From Treponema saccharophilum DSM 2985 (lineage in GTDB: Bacteria; Spirochaetota; Spirochaetia; Treponematales; Treponemataceae), in NCBI RefSeq assembly GCF_000255555.1, contig NZ_AGRW01000040.1, positions 1-64,000 on the forward strand: DNA of 64,000 nt, read 5' to 3'. Below are positions 6,850 to 16,989 of the stretch, in pieces. The notes below the pieces were generated by a model, which worked only from the letters and a program-made list of their open reading frames with translations, searched no databases and was not told where the DNA came from. The position numbers and the translations under genes were made by a program. Positions within the stretch are counted from its first letter, which is position 1. Every line of letters begins with the position of its first letter.

Positions 6850-9171
6850 CTAAAATATATAAGTTTCAAATGATTTTACAGAATCTGCAACCAAGCCAAG
6901 ACCTGCTTGATATAAATTTGCATCATCTAAGGACTGCATAAATACACCGTCTATTGGTTCAAGAACCCGTCCTTCTTTCACAAGCTCTTTTATCTCTTTT
7001 AATGGCAAATTAACTGAATAACGATTAAGCTTTCTGAAAAGACTCTTGTCAATTTCACAAACTTCTAATGCTGTTAACAGATTGATGTTGTCTTTGCCAG
7101 TTCTTGAAGAACAATACCGCACATAGACAGTAGCCTGATAAGCATTATCAATCAAATGATAATTATCAGACAATGTTCTGAACTGTAGACAACCGTCACG
7201 GTTTTTACGGATATTTGCTTTATATGCCTGCATACGAATTTCAAACTCGCATTTATCAAAATCATTCAAAGATTTATAGTATTTGGTAAAGTACTCTTTA
7301 TACAAATCTGGTGTAAGAGAAAGTGTATAGTCATGCAATTCTAAAAGTTCTTTTGTAACTTCAGCACCTTTACGAAGAAGTCCTGCTGGAACATTTGTCG
7401 GCGGATTAAACAAATAAACCGTGCCACATTCCATTTTTCCCTCACGGTTACACCTTCCTGCTGATTGCGCCACAGAATCCAAACCAGCAATAGCTCTAAA
7501 CACAACAGGAAAATCTATATCCACTCCACATTCAACAAGCTGAGTGCTTATGACACGACAAGTTTTTCCGTCTCTCAATCTTTCTTTTATCTCAGCTATC
7601 ACATCGCTTCTTTCCTCCGCGCACATCAATGCAGAGAGATGAATTGTTCCCGCCGGCATAAGCCTATGAAGTTCTCGACAGTCTTTTCTAGTCTGAACAA
7701 TGCAAAGCACTTGCTCAAACTCACAAAGTTTATCAGCAACAGTCTGCCAATCCGTCATTTTTTCTTTTGCGTACTCCGTGTTTATTTCAACACGCTTTAA
7801 TTGCTCCGCCAATGTTGCAGGATTATCGATAATAGGAGTTATCGAATCGGCCGGAACGCCATCAAAAGAGGCGACATCAGAACCTATTTTTCCTTCAAGA
7901 GCTGGTTGTGTCGCTGTGCAAAAAACGACAGTAACGCCAAAACATTTCACAAGGCCGCGCAGAACAGAGAGAATTGACTTTAAATATTCAGGCGGCAACA
8001 TTTGAGCCTCGTCGAGGATTATCACAGAATCGACAAGATTGTGCAGTTTTCTGCATGACGACGAATGTGCATTGAACAGAGACTCGAAAAGCTGAACGTT
8101 TGTCGTCACGATAATCGGAGCGTCCCAATTTTCAGTAGCCAATTTTTGTTTTGCAAGGATACCATTCTCATCATCTTTGTCAAAATCAAAATTGCAATGG
8201 TGCTCAAGCACATTTTCTTCGCCAAAAAGGCATTTGCCGGACTTTTTGAACTCTTCAATCTCATCATCATTATCTGTTCCGTATTTGTACACTTTTGCTG
8301 TCTGTTCAATAATGCTCGTGTAGGGAATAGCCATGATTATCCTCTTTTTTTGATGCGCAAGAGCGTGCTCAAGAGCGAACGCCATAGAAGACAGCGTTTT
8401 TCCTCCACCGGTCGGAACGTTGAGCGAAAAAAAGCCGGGCTCAAGTTTTCCTTTTTCTCTGCATGATTCCAAAATTGAAGAACGGATTTCGTTTATCTTG
8501 GAGGGACGAGCACTTTTTGTCTTTTCCGCCATGAAAACATCAAACCGCTGCTTCAACTCTTCAAGACTTGCATAATTTCCACGAAGTCCAGACTGTTCAG
8601 ATTGCATGAACTGCTCGGTGTCAAGAAAATCAGCATCCACAAGACAGGAATACAACATTCGTATCCACAAATGAAAATGCTCAAGCAACTCCTGCGGATT
8701 GTCTTTTTTCAAATCGTTTTTTCCGAATGGCATTGACTTTGGCAAAAAAGATTCAACATTTTCTTTCAATTTTGAATTTGAAAGTAATTTCTCCAAATAT
8801 GAAATATCCGATTTTTCAAGAATAGATTTCAAACTGTTGCCGCTTCCTTCATGCCAATCAGGAAGCCCTGCGTGATGACCTGCAATCAAATACGGAATTA
8901 CTTTTGAAAAGAAATCTCTTGAATCCATCTTCGAATAGGCAAACTGCGCACCAGCTTCACTATGATTCACCGATGTAGACTTTTCACCGCGAATGTATTT
9001 CTGCCAGTCAGAATCGGCCTTTCCCAAATCGTGCAGCATACCTGCAAAATATGCCCAATCTGCATTGCAAAAGCTTTCTGCAAAAAAAGAGGAACGCTCG
9101 GCAACGTTCTTCAAATGTTCCGAAAGAGTTTGCTCAAGCCCCTCTTCAGTTTTGTGCGCTATCAAATCCAT
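6850..9171 (-). CDS. cas3: CRISPR helicase-nuclease Cas3 (HD domain plus SF2 helicase)
   Basis: This 773-residue protein is the effector nuclease that degrades DNA once Cascade has formed an R-loop. The N-terminal HD nuclease (about residues 10-200) shows AGMLHDLGKADSDWQ and NHSEAG. The SF2 helicase follows, with Walker A NVPTGGGKTLSSM, motif II ILDEAQMLPPEY, motif III FCTATQPAL, and motif VI QSAGRCNREG. A GGAGGA site lies upstream of the ATG at 9171. It is the first gene of the operon, behind a candidate promoter at 9221-9249. The stop is followed by 200 bp containing a small ORF before cas5c. Confidence 0.96.
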   Translation of the reverse strand: MDLIAHKTEEGLEQTLSEHLKNVAERSSFFAESFCNADWAYFAGMLHDLGKADSDWQKYIRGEKSTSVNHSEAGAQFAYSKMDSRDFFSKVIPYLIAGHHAGLPDWHEGSGNSLKSILEKSDISYLEKLLSNSKLKENVESFLPKSMPFGKNDLKKDNPQELLEHFHLWIRMLYSCLVDADFLDTEQFMQSEQSGLRGNYASLEELKQRFDVFMAEKTKSARPSKINEIRSSILESCREKGKLEPGFFSLNVPTGGGKTLSSMAFALEHALAHQKKRIIMAIPYTSIIEQTAKVYKYGTDNDDEIEEFKKSGKCLFGEENVLEHHCNFDFDKDDENGILAKQKLATENWDAPIIVTTNVQLFESLFNAHSSSCRKLHNLVDSVIILDEAQMLPPEYLKSILSVLRGLVKCFGVTVVFCTATQPALEGKIGSDVASFDGVPADSITPIIDNPATLAEQLKRVEINTEYAKEKMTDWQTVADKLCEFEQVLCIVQTRKDCRELHRLMPAGTIHLSALMCAEERSDVIAEIKERLRDGKTCRVISTQLVECGVDIDFPVVFRAIAGLDSVAQSAGRCNREGKMECGTVYLFNPPTNVPAGLLRKGAEVTKELLELHDYTLSLTPDLYKEYFTKYYKSLNDFDKCEFEIRMQAYKANIRKNRDGCLQFRTLSDNYHLIDNAYQATVYVRYCSSRTGKDNINLLTALEVCEIDKSLFRKLNRYSVNLPLKEIKELVKEGRVLEPIDGVFMQSLDDANLYQAGLGLVADSVKSFETYIF

Positions 9172-9220
9172 AAAAAATCCTCCAAATCAAACGAAAACTT
9201 AAGGCATACACCTTCATTCA

Positions 9221-9249
9221 ATTTTAAGATGATTTCTCATTTTTGCAAA
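9221..9249 (-). promoter_or_regulatory. Candidate promoter of the cas operon
   Basis: On the minus strand TTTGCA (9244-9249), a 17-bp spacer and TAAAAT (9221-9226) lie 50 bp upstream of the cas3 ATG. The -10 box matches consensus at five of six positions, the -35 box at four. It lies just downstream of the chemoreceptor terminator, so the cas operon appears to have its own promoter. Confidence 0.5.
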
Positions 9250-9298
9250 AAATCCCCCTCCTAAAAGTGAACTTTACTTGTCCAGTTTCAGGAGGGGG
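9246..9298 (-). terminator. Rho-independent terminator of the chemoreceptor gene
   Basis: On the minus strand a 9-bp stem, CCCCCTCCT (9290-9298) with AGGAGGGGG (9254-9262), is followed by ATTTTTT. It starts 20 bp past the stop of the chemoreceptor and separates it from the cas operon. Its T-run overlaps the candidate cas -35 region. Confidence 0.8.
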
Positions 9299-9317
9299 TG
9301 TTCGGCAAGGCGTCACG

Positions 9318-11426
9318 TCAGACGGTGAAAAGGTCTATCTGCGAGCCGATTTTCTTTATGGCTTTTTTCACATGCTCCGAAATATCAGTGAGCATCGAGC
9401 CTGTCTCGTTGATTTTACGCGCGCCGACCGCCATTTCGTCCATGCTCGTGTTCATGGCGCTCGTCGAATCGCGGAGATTCTCCATTTCGGCGACAATCGA
9501 TTTGCTCTTCCCGAACATCTCCCGCGATGATTTCCGGACTTCCACCGTGCTGTCGTTCATGTTCCGGAGGGCGTCGGTTATCTGCTTCGAGCCTTCGTTC
9601 TGCTCGTCCATCGCAGCTTTTATCTGGAGCATCAGCTGATCGGTTTCCTTGATTTTCGCCGACACGGACGAAAGCGCGCTGCTCGACTCGTTCGACGAGG
9701 CGACGACATCGGCAATCGAATTCCGTATGTTGGAAAGCTGCTCGCCTATCGTTTTCGACTGGACGGACGACGTTTCCGACAGTTTCCGAATCTCGTCCGC
9801 GACGACGGCGAATCCCTTTCCCGCCTCGCCCGCATGGGCAGCCTCGATTGCGGCATTCATGGCGAGGAGGTTCGTCTGCTCCGCGATTGACGATATCGCA
9901 GTGTTCGCATCCTGAAGCATCTGCGACTGCCCCTCAATCTGCACAATCCGCTCGTTGACGTCCTGCTGCTTCCTGAACCCTATTTCGGCGTGCTGCTGCA
10001 GCTCCTCGAACGAATCGCTCATCTTGTCCACGGATTTGTTGACGGACGTTATGTTCCCTATCATCTGCTCGACGGCGGCGGAAGCCTGCGTCACGCCGGA
10101 ACTCTGCCCCTCGATGAGGTGGTCGAGCACGGAAATGGAATCCGATATTCCGGTGACGTTTTCGCTTGAGCTTTCCACGCTTTCGTTCTGCAGGCGAATC
10201 TGCTTGTGGACACTTTCGATGTTCGCGATTATTTCCGTAATCGCGCTCGAAGTATCCTGAGTGCTGTCCGACAACGCCTCGCCGCTTGAGGAAAGCTCCG
10301 ACTTCGAATTCTTGACCTCCCTTACTATTTCCTGCAGCTTGTCCATGAAAAGGTCGAAATAAATCACGAGGTCGCCGATTTCATCCCGCACGTAGAGGTT
10401 GCAGCGCTTGGTGAGGTCAGCCTCGCCGGTCGAAAGGTCTTTGAGGAAGTTCGAGACGTTGCCGATTCGCTTCATCAGCCATTTGATGAAGCGCCAGCCG
10501 ATGAACATGAGGATAATGAATATGGACAGCGCAATCGGGATGACGATTTTCAGCGATGAGAGCGCAATGTTCTCGACGAGGTGCAGGTCCTTCGCGATGA
10601 ATATCATGCCGGAAACGTGACCGCTGTCGTCCTTCAGCGGCGTGTAGACCGAATAGTATCTTTTTCCGGCGACAGAAACCTCACCCAAAAACTGCTCGCC
10701 GTTCACGAGGACGGTCTTCTCGACGACGGGATTGTCCACAAGAGTGCCTATCACGCCCTCAAGCGTGGACTGGACGCGCTTTGGTCCGATGAACAGGGTG
10801 CATTCCACGCCGTGACCTTTCTTCATAAGCGTTATGAAATCATCGGTCGTAAGGTCGTAGACGGAGACGACCGCGCCGATAACCTTTCCGCCGTCGATTA
10901 CCGGAACCGAATAGACCGCTCCGTACGGCGCGGTTCCGAACGGCTCATAGCTCAAGAACTGCTTTCCGCGGAGCGCGTTCTGAATGGATACCGACGACAT
11001 GACGTTCGTTCCGTCGGGAATGTTGCTTCCGCCGCCCGCAGCGACAACGCCGTTCTCATCGACGACTGCCATAATCTCGTAGTCAAGCTCGTTCGAGTAA
11101 ACCGACATGAGGCTGGAAAGCTTTTCCGAGTCGTTTTCTGCAAGAGCATCCTTCAAATCAGGATTGCAGGCGGCGAGGACGGAATATCCCTTGAGCGTGA
11201 CAATCCAGTCGGTTAGAACGCGGAGCGCACCCTGCGACGTGTTCTCAAGCCCCGATTCCGTCGAATCTATTACCCGTTTTTCGAAAATACCAAGCGTTAC
11301 GGAGACGACTCCGATTGTCGCGATTCCAACGGACAAGCCGATGATAAATAGAAATTTTGAGACAATCGAAAAATCGCGCTTTGCGGTCTTGTCAAATCTG
11401 TCAAGGCTTTTCACTTTTCTGCTCAA
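9318..11426 (-). CDS. Methyl-accepting chemotaxis protein (Cache sensor, HAMP, signalling domain)
   Basis: This chemoreceptor signals through CheW/CheA to the flagellar motor. Domains in order: transmembrane helix ([19 protein letters not shown]), periplasmic Cache-like ligand domain (about residues 60-290), second helix ([18 protein letters not shown]), HAMP, and the cytoplasmic coiled coil. The invariant hairpin tip reads [19 protein letters not shown], followed by [15 protein letters not shown] chose the TTG at 11426 (702 residues) because GGAGG lies six bases upstream. An ATG at 11564 would add 46 residues but has no ribosome site. The ligand cannot be told from sequence. A strong terminator follows. 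Confidence 0.93.
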   Translation of the reverse strand: MSRKVKSLDRFDKTAKRDFSIVSKFLFIIGLSVGIATIGVVSVTLGIFEKRVIDSTESGLENTSQGALRVLTDWIVTLKGYSVLAACNPDLKDALAENDSEKLSSLMSVYSNELDYEIMAVVDENGVVAAGGGSNIPDGTNVMSSVSIQNALRGKQFLSYEPFGTAPYGAVYSVPVIDGGKVIGAVVSVYDLTTDDFITLMKKGHGVECTLFIGPKRVQSTLEGVIGTLVDNPVVEKTVLVNGEQFLGEVSVAGKRYYSVYTPLKDDSGHVSGMIFIAKDLHLVENIALSSLKIVIPIALSIFIILMFIGWRFIKWLMKRIGNVSNFLKDLSTGEADLTKRCNLYVRDEIGDLVIYFDLFMDKLQEIVREVKNSKSELSSSGEALSDSTQDTSSAITEIIANIESVHKQIRLQNESVESSSENVTGISDSISVLDHLIEGQSSGVTQASAAVEQMIGNITSVNKSVDKMSDSFEELQQHAEIGFRKQQDVNERIVQIEGQSQMLQDANTAISSIAEQTNLLAMNAAIEAAHAGEAGKGFAVVADEIRKLSETSSVQSKTIGEQLSNIRNSIADVVASSNESSSALSSVSAKIKETDQLMLQIKAAMDEQNEGSKQITDALRNMNDSTVEVRKSSREMFGKSKSIVAEMENLRDSTSAMNTSMDEMAVGARKINETGSMLTDISEHVKKAIKKIGSQIDLFTV

Positions 11427-11670
11427 AACTGACCTCCAATAATAAAGTGATTCTGTTGCATCTCCAGAAGTCGCATGAAAAGACAATCCGCACTGTTCCG
11501 ACGTTCTCTTGTCCCGAACCAAAAAAACGTCGGCATCAGATGTAACCTTTTCATGTTTCCTCATTAAAATAATATCATGACAATATCAAAAAAACCAATG
11601 CAACAATTTTCAATATAGATTCAAGAACGCGCCGCTTCCCGTTTGCCACGAGACGCCTGCCCGAAGAATC

Positions 11671-14613
11671 ATGGCAAACGCCGTCCGGACAATGTATAAT
11701 CGCATTATGAGGAATTTCTTAACGAAACTGTTCACGTACAAGTCAAGCATTTTTTTCATAAAATCGATGATACCGAGCCAACGGAAGGCTTTGTTCCTGA
11801 CGCAGATCGGGGCGGGAATCGTCTGCTTCTTTCTTCTGTTCATGCACAGGATGTTCATGCCGAGGGATTTCCACATATTCATCCCGTCTTTCAGCAGCTT
11901 TACGCTTCACGACTACATCGATTTCCTCATAATCTCGGTTTTCGCGACGGTTTTCGGGAGTTTTCCCGCGACGGTCCTGATGCTCCTCTGCTTCATCCTC
12001 CAGTCGGCGATAATGGGAGCGTTCGCGTTCGCGGAATTCGGTTTTCTCCTCTGCATATTCATGGCAGGCCTTCCCGTGCGCTTCAGATGGTATATGAGCA
12101 TTCCGAAAACGGCGATGACCGCGATTCTCACATCATTCGTGCTCGGCTCGTGCTGGAGCGCGCTTTTCGACGCGATAGTGCAGCACGGCACGACGATTCC
12201 GGATTTCATCGCGGATTTCGTGAACGCGCTTCCGATGTGCCTGATGCTTGCGTTCCTGTCGAGGGCGTTCTTCACGCGGGCGCCCGATTCCGTGAAGCTG
12301 AGGACGCTGAACGGGATAAAATACACGGACGACTACGCCGATTTCTGCAGGACGCAGCTTGAAAGCCCCACGCACCTGAGCACGAAGCTCACAGCCGCAA
12401 TCGTAATCGAGGCGCTGTTCATAATAACGATAAGCATTCTTTTCATATCATCGATGAAACCGAAGCCGGAAGTCTCCTTCTTCCTCATGCCGATGCACGA
12501 GAAGCCGGAGCGTCTGTCATACGTGCTCAAGCTTGTGATGCTCATGCTCAACGCGACTATTCCGTTCACGATGCTGGTGAACCTTTTCGTCCAGCTCAAA
12601 ATCGCCTACCCGCTCCAGCTCATGTCAACGGCGATGCGCGACTTCACGAGCGACGTCACCCAGGAGCAGCAGCTTTCCGTCCTCGACATACGGCTCCTGC
12701 GCATCGACACGCACGACGAAATAGAGGAGCTCCACAAATCGCTCGTCGCGACGACGAAGCGCCTGTCGACATTCATCGGAAAGCTCCAGCAGGAAAAGAA
12801 GCTTGAGGAGGACCTGAAGGTCGCGAAGGAGGCGAACAAGGCGAAATCCCGCTTCCTGTCGAACATGAGCCACGAAATACGGACGCCGATAAACGCGATT
12901 CTCGGTATGGACGAGATGATTCTGCGCGAAAGCGGGGAGGAGCAGATAATCCGCTACGCCGCGGACATAAAGAACGCGGGCGCCGCCCTCCTCGGCATCG
13001 TGAACGACATCCTCGACTTCTCAAAAATCGAGGCGGGCAAGATGGAGATTATCCCGGCGGGCTACGAGCTCAGCTCCATGGTCAACGACCTCGTGAACAT
13101 GGTCTCCAAGCGCGCGGAGGACAAGGGGCTTTCGTTCAAGGTCGACGTGGACAGGAACACGCCAAATTTCCTCTACGGCGACGACGTGAGAATCCGCCAG
13201 TGCATACTCAACATACTGACGAACGCCTTCAAATACACGAACGAGGGCGGCGTGACGATGAGCATCGGGTTCGAGAAGACAGGAACGGAGCACATCATGC
13301 TTTCGGTGAGGGTGGACGACACCGGAATCGGCATAAAGAAGGAGGAAATCGCGCGCCTGTTCACGGCATTCGAGCGGCTCGACGAGAAGCGGAACAGGAC
13401 GACGGAAGGAACGGGGCTGGGGATGAACATCGTCCAGCGGCTTCTGTCGCTGATGGGCGCGAAGCTCGAGGTGAGAAGCGAGTACGGCAAAGGCTCGTCG
13501 TTCTCGTTCAGCATACGGCAGAAAGTCCTCCAGTGGAGCGGGGTCGGCGATTTTTCGGACAAGCTCAGGGAATCTCTGGCGAAGGCACGCTCGTACAAGG
13601 AATCGTTCCACGCGCCCGACGCGGAGATTCTCGTCGTCGACGACACCCGGCTCAACCTCACCGTGATGAAGGGGCTCCTGAAGCAGACGATGATTCGAAT
13701 CGACACCGCGGAAAGCGGGCACGAGACGCTGTCGCTCGTCAAGAAAAAACGGTACGACGTCATTTTCATCGACCACAGGATGCCGGGTATGGACGGAATC
13801 GAGACGCTGTCCGAAATGAAAAAGCTTGAGGGGAACATGAACGAAGGCGTTCCGTGCATCGCCCTCACCGCGAACGCGATTTCCGGAGCGAGGGACATGT
13901 ACATCGAGGCGGGGTTCGACGACTATCTCTCAAAACCCGTCGATTACGAGAAGCTCGAGAAAATGCTCCTCGACTACATTCCGGGCGAAAAAATCACCCG
14001 CGCGGAGAAAATCAACGGCGGCGGGACGGAGGGAATCCCCGACATGGAAGGAATCGACATCGCGGAGGGAATCCGGAACTGCGGGAACTGCGCGATTCTT
14101 CTGGACGCGATGAGGGAATTCCGCGCGTCGATAACGGAGAAGGCGGCCGCGATTGAGTCGTGCGTCAAAAAACGCGACTGGAAAGAATTCACGATACTCG
14201 TCCACTCGCTCAAAAGCACCGCGCGCCTTATCGGGGCGTCAGCGCTTTCCGACGACGCGAAATTCCTCGAGCAATGCGGCGACGAGAAAAAATCAGCGGA
14301 AATAGAGGCGCGAACGCCCGCGCTCCTCGCCGAATACAGGAAACTTTCCGAATCGCTCGCGCCCATATCCGCGTCGGGCCCGGAAAAAACGGAAACGGAA
14401 ATCAGCGAGGAGGAATTCGACGAGGCGGCGCGCGGCATACGGGAATTTGCAGAGGCATTCGACCTCGACAGCGTAGGATTCGCGGCCGGAATGCTTTCCG
14501 AAAGCGGAATACCCGAAAGCCGCCGCGAATTCTTCGAAAAGCTGAAATCCGCGTGCGCCTCGCTCGACCGCGCCAGGATATTGAATCTGTTTGAAAAAAA
14601 TAGCCGTCAATAG
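11671..14613 (+). CDS. Hybrid sensor histidine kinase (membrane sensor, HisKA-HATPase, REC, HPt)
   Basis: This 980-residue phosphorelay kinase has several N-terminal transmembrane helices within residues about 40-330. The HisKA domain carries the phospho-accepting histidine at position 401 (FLSNMSHEIRTPINAILG). The ATPase domain shows NILTNAFKYTNEGG, DDTGIGI and GTGLGMNI. The receiver has phospho-aspartate 701 (IFIDHRMPGMDGIE), and the HPt domain has histidine 845 (LVHSLKSTARLIGAS). Its partner may be the response regulator at 14793. The start is uncertain: ATGs at 11671, 11707 and 11767 are in frame and none has a strong ribosome site. A TATAAT at 11695-11700 would make 11707 nearly leaderless. 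Confidence 0.93.
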   Translation: MANAVRTMYNRIMRNFLTKLFTYKSSIFFIKSMIPSQRKALFLTQIGAGIVCFFLLFMHRMFMPRDFHIFIPSFSSFTLHDYIDFLIISVFATVFGSFPATVLMLLCFILQSAIMGAFAFAEFGFLLCIFMAGLPVRFRWYMSIPKTAMTAILTSFVLGSCWSALFDAIVQHGTTIPDFIADFVNALPMCLMLAFLSRAFFTRAPDSVKLRTLNGIKYTDDYADFCRTQLESPTHLSTKLTAAIVIEALFIITISILFISSMKPKPEVSFFLMPMHEKPERLSYVLKLVMLMLNATIPFTMLVNLFVQLKIAYPLQLMSTAMRDFTSDVTQEQQLSVLDIRLLRIDTHDEIEELHKSLVATTKRLSTFIGKLQQEKKLEEDLKVAKEANKAKSRFLSNMSHEIRTPINAILGMDEMILRESGEEQIIRYAADIKNAGAALLGIVNDILDFSKIEAGKMEIIPAGYELSSMVNDLVNMVSKRAEDKGLSFKVDVDRNTPNFLYGDDVRIRQCILNILTNAFKYTNEGGVTMSIGFEKTGTEHIMLSVRVDDTGIGIKKEEIARLFTAFERLDEKRNRTTEGTGLGMNIVQRLLSLMGAKLEVRSEYGKGSSFSFSIRQKVLQWSGVGDFSDKLRESLAKARSYKESFHAPDAEILVVDDTRLNLTVMKGLLKQTMIRIDTAESGHETLSLVKKKRYDVIFIDHRMPGMDGIETLSEMKKLEGNMNEGVPCIALTANAISGARDMYIEAGFDDYLSKPVDYEKLEKMLLDYIPGEKITRAEKINGGGTEGIPDMEGIDIAEGIRNCGNCAILLDAMREFRASITEKAAAIESCVKKRDWKEFTILVHSLKSTARLIGASALSDDAKFLEQCGDEKKSAEIEARTPALLAEYRKLSESLAPISASGPEKTETEISEEEFDEAARGIREFAEAFDLDSVGFAAGMLSESGIPESRREFFEKLKSACASLDRARILNLFEKNSRQ

Positions 14614-14735
14614 ACCTGTTCGATAACTTCGTCATCGCTTAGGACGACGGGTTCAAAACGTGCAGATAGCATGTTTTTGAACATCGCATTTTAAGGTAGC
14701 CTGTTCTGTAACAGATGTTTCCGACCAGGTTTAAT
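14611..14735 (+). repeat. Dispersed intergenic repeat, family A, long copy
   Basis: About 125 bp beginning TAGACCTGTTCGATAACTTC and ending GTTTCCGACCAGGTTTAA. It is clearly related over its length to the block at 50905-51027 and in part to 54631-54698, 57375-57413 and 29200-29237. The ends are imperfect inverted repeats (ACCTGTTC and GACCAGGT). It fills the gap between the hybrid kinase and the next response regulator. Confidence 0.7.
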
Positions 14736-14792
14736 TTATAATTCAGTGTTGCCGGGAATCGAATTTTCCGGCAGGCACATTTTGGAGAACGT

Positions 14793-15545
14793 ATGGACAA
14801 ACGTGTTTTATTTGTGAGCGAGAAGCAGACATTCCTCATCAAAACGATGGTGAAATCGCTGAACGAAGCCGGTTATGAGGTTGTCATAGCCGAACCCGAC
14901 GTGGTCGAGATTGACCTCATCAAAAACCTTCCGGACATTTATCTTGTGTATTTGGAGGGCGACGCCAAGCTGTTCTCCGATACGCTCAAATACCTGAAGG
15001 GAAAAATCGCGGAGGGAGAGACATCGCGCCTGCTGTACCTCATCGGAAACGAGAACGAAATCGGCACGGCGCTCGAGTCGGTCTCGCGGACGTTCATCGC
15101 GACGAGCTTCGTGCGCCCGGTCAACATGAAGGAGATTATCAACGCGCTCGACGACGTTGTGCTCCACGGGTTCAGCAGGAAAAAGCGGATTCTCGTCGTC
15201 GATGACGATCCGCTCCTCCTCCGGACGATGAAGAACTGGCTGAGCGCCGATTACGACGTCTACATGGCGAATTCCGGCATGAACGCGATTTCGTTCCTCG
15301 CGCAGAACAACGTCGATTTGATTCTGCTCGACTACGAGATGCCCGTCGCGTCCGGCCTCCAGGTTTTCGAGATGATACGGAGCGAGAAGGCGACGGCACA
15401 CATCCCCGTCATTTTCCTGACGGCGAAGGACGACAAGGAGACCGTCATGAAGGTTCTCTCGGCGAAACCTGAGAAATACCTGCTCAAGACGATGGCGCCT
15501 GAGGCGCTCGTAAAAAGCGTCCACGACTTCTTCTCCGGAAACTGA
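14793..15545 (+). CDS. Response regulator with two receiver domains, first degenerate
   Basis: This 250-residue protein consists of two receiver-like folds and no output domain. The first (residues 1-125) starts KRVLFVSEKQTF and keeps the fold pattern but lacks the acidic pair and the phospho-aspartate. The second is canonical: acidic pair in ILVVDDDPLL, phospho-aspartate 180 in LILLDYEMP, and the conserved lysine near position 232. Such proteins act as phosphate sinks, shuttles or adaptors. It starts at 14793 behind TGGAGAA, downstream of the hybrid kinase, which is a plausible phosphodonor. A shared terminator follows. Confidence 0.85.
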   Translation: MDKRVLFVSEKQTFLIKTMVKSLNEAGYEVVIAEPDVVEIDLIKNLPDIYLVYLEGDAKLFSDTLKYLKGKIAEGETSRLLYLIGNENEIGTALESVSRTFIATSFVRPVNMKEIINALDDVVLHGFSRKKRILVVDDDPLLLRTMKNWLSADYDVYMANSGMNAISFLAQNNVDLILLDYEMPVASGLQVFEMIRSEKATAHIPVIFLTAKDDKETVMKVLSAKPEKYLLKTMAPEALVKSVHDFFSGN

Positions 15546-15566
15546 CCTAAGCCGTTCCGAAAAAAA

Positions 15567-15609
15567 AAGCGCGCTCCAAAAAACCGTTTCCGTCTTTTGG
15601 AGCGCGCTT
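15567..15609. terminator. Bidirectional terminator between convergent genes
   Basis: A perfect 15-bp stem, AAGCGCGCTCCAAAA (15567-15581) with TTTTGGAGCGCGCTT (15595-15609), lies between the convergent response regulator and TM2-protein genes. On the minus strand the stem is followed by a run of nine T; on the plus strand the T-tract is weak. Confidence 0.85.
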
Positions 15610-15626
15610 CAAAGACGGGATTTTCT

Positions 15627-16838
15627 TCAATTCTGGCTCGCTGACAAAAGCAGACTCAATACTGCCTGCGCCAACGGTGCATTTTCCATCTGAATGACGA
15701 AATGCTTATCATTGAACTGAAACCCGATTCCGTCATCGTAGCCTGTCAATGCTGTTATGTCCGAAAGTTTTTTGTTGAATGCTCCTTTCATACCAGAAAA
15801 CACAACCCGCTGGCTTGTTATCGAGAAAGTTCCCGGTGTTTTTATGGCGATATTATCACGAACCGACTGCGAATAAGCACTCCCGGCACTGACTCGTATT
15901 CCGAAGATTCTAGTCGAACGCCCTCCTCCGCTAGTCCGTCTTCCGACAACTACATTTTTTATTTCCACATAGTTTGCATTTTCTGAGAAATGACACACTT
16001 CCGAACCTTGCAAGATAAGACCAAGAGGCTGAACAACGGGAAGCTCGGAAACATCGTCAAATGTGATGAGCTCCTGTTTTGGTGTATAAGTAGTTTCAAC
16101 AGGCAAAATCGGCTTGTTGCGAATTGCGGCAATAAAATATCGTATTACATCGATGAACCAACCAATGTAAAAACAACCGGCAGTGAAAATATAGAGAACA
16201 CCTAAGCCAATTTTCTTTTCGCGGAATTTCTGGACTCCAAAGAAGCCCAAGAACAAAGCGACGAAAAATTCAAACCAGACTTTGTATCGGAATTTTTTCC
16301 ATAAGCACAGAACAACAATGAGCCCGACTATCCAAAGAAAAAATATGGTTGATACCATTTTTCCAATAGTGTCATCTGTTGCGGTTGCCTCATATTTCGT
16401 TTCGGAAGATTCGGAATCGTTTGTCTTAATAGAATCTTTATAATCAATTTTCTCAATACTACCGTTCATTCCGTCGAGCATAATTGTAAAATCATGCCTG
16501 GCTGACGGACTCTTCCAATATGTTGCTATGTAATGCTCTGCATAAAAATTGTGTTCACTGGCAGAAAGATTGTCTATTTTTGAGTAAAGCTTTGCGGCTT
16601 TTTCATCGTCGAAGACTAGAATATATATTTGATAAGTGTTTTTGTTCTGTTCTTCCAGCTCGTTCCCAAGAAGAAGAAGTTTCTCTCTTGTTCTGTTTTC
16701 TTTTGAAACAGCAACTGTACGATAGTTTCCTTGAGTGACAACTACATTGTATGGCACGAAATCTTTTTTGTTCTGTGAAAACAACTCTGCAGAAATTAAA
16801 AGCAAAAGAGAAAAAATTCCAAAGAACTGTTTTCTCAT
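15627..16838 (-). CDS. Secreted/membrane protein with a TM2 domain, unknown function
   Basis: This 403-residue protein starts with a signal peptide (MRKQFFGIFSLLLLISAELFSQ) and an exported domain of about 150 residues. A membrane region then contains a TM2-type pair: FLGFFGVQKFREKKIGLGVLY and a second helix ending GWFIDVIRYFIAA. The C-terminal part (after residue 270) is a soluble PH-like domain, judging from the run of short strands ending in TSQRVVFSGMKGAF. The ATG at 16838 has a GGAGGA site; the longer frame to 16988 does not. Upstream are three TGCGACA motifs and a 15-bp inverted repeat facing a truncated XRE regulator. The function is unknown. Confidence 0.75.
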   Translation of the reverse strand: MRKQFFGIFSLLLLISAELFSQNKKDFVPYNVVVTQGNYRTVAVSKENRTREKLLLLGNELEEQNKNTYQIYILVFDDEKAAKLYSKIDNLSASEHNFYAEHYIATYWKSPSARHDFTIMLDGMNGSIEKIDYKDSIKTNDSESSETKYEATATDDTIGKMVSTIFFLWIVGLIVVLCLWKKFRYKVWFEFFVALFLGFFGVQKFREKKIGLGVLYIFTAGCFYIGWFIDVIRYFIAAIRNKPILPVETTYTPKQELITFDDVSELPVVQPLGLILQGSEVCHFSENANYVEIKNVVVGRRTSGGGRSTRIFGIRVSAGSAYSQSVRDNIAIKTPGTFSITSQRVVFSGMKGAFNKKLSDITALTGYDDGIGFQFNDKHFVIQMENAPLAQAVLSLLLSASQN

Positions 16839-16903
16839 AAAATCCTCCAACAGTTTTTTTTCGAGATTCAATGCGACAATGTTCCAATTCTTTCTCAAAA
16901 AAG

Positions 16904-16971
16904 AACTTCTGTCGCATATTGACTCAAGAGTAACATAAGTTACAAAAATGGAGAAGTATGCGACAGAAGTT
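16904..16971. promoter_or_regulatory. Inverted-repeat operator candidate between TM2 gene and XRE fragment
   Basis: AACTTCTGTCGCATA (16904-16918) and TATGCGACAGAAGTT (16957-16971) are perfect 15-bp inverted repeats, 38 bp apart. A third copy of the core, ATGCGACA, lies at 16871-16878. They sit between the divergent TM2 gene and the XRE-family fragment, so they may be the operator of that regulator or of a full-length relative elsewhere. Confidence 0.55.
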
Positions 16972-16989
16972 TTTATTCTATCATTCAAT

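Noticed and set aside
15553-15609. GC-rich inverted repeat as a possible recombination site
   Set aside because: Its position between convergent stops and the flanking T-run make it an ordinary terminator.
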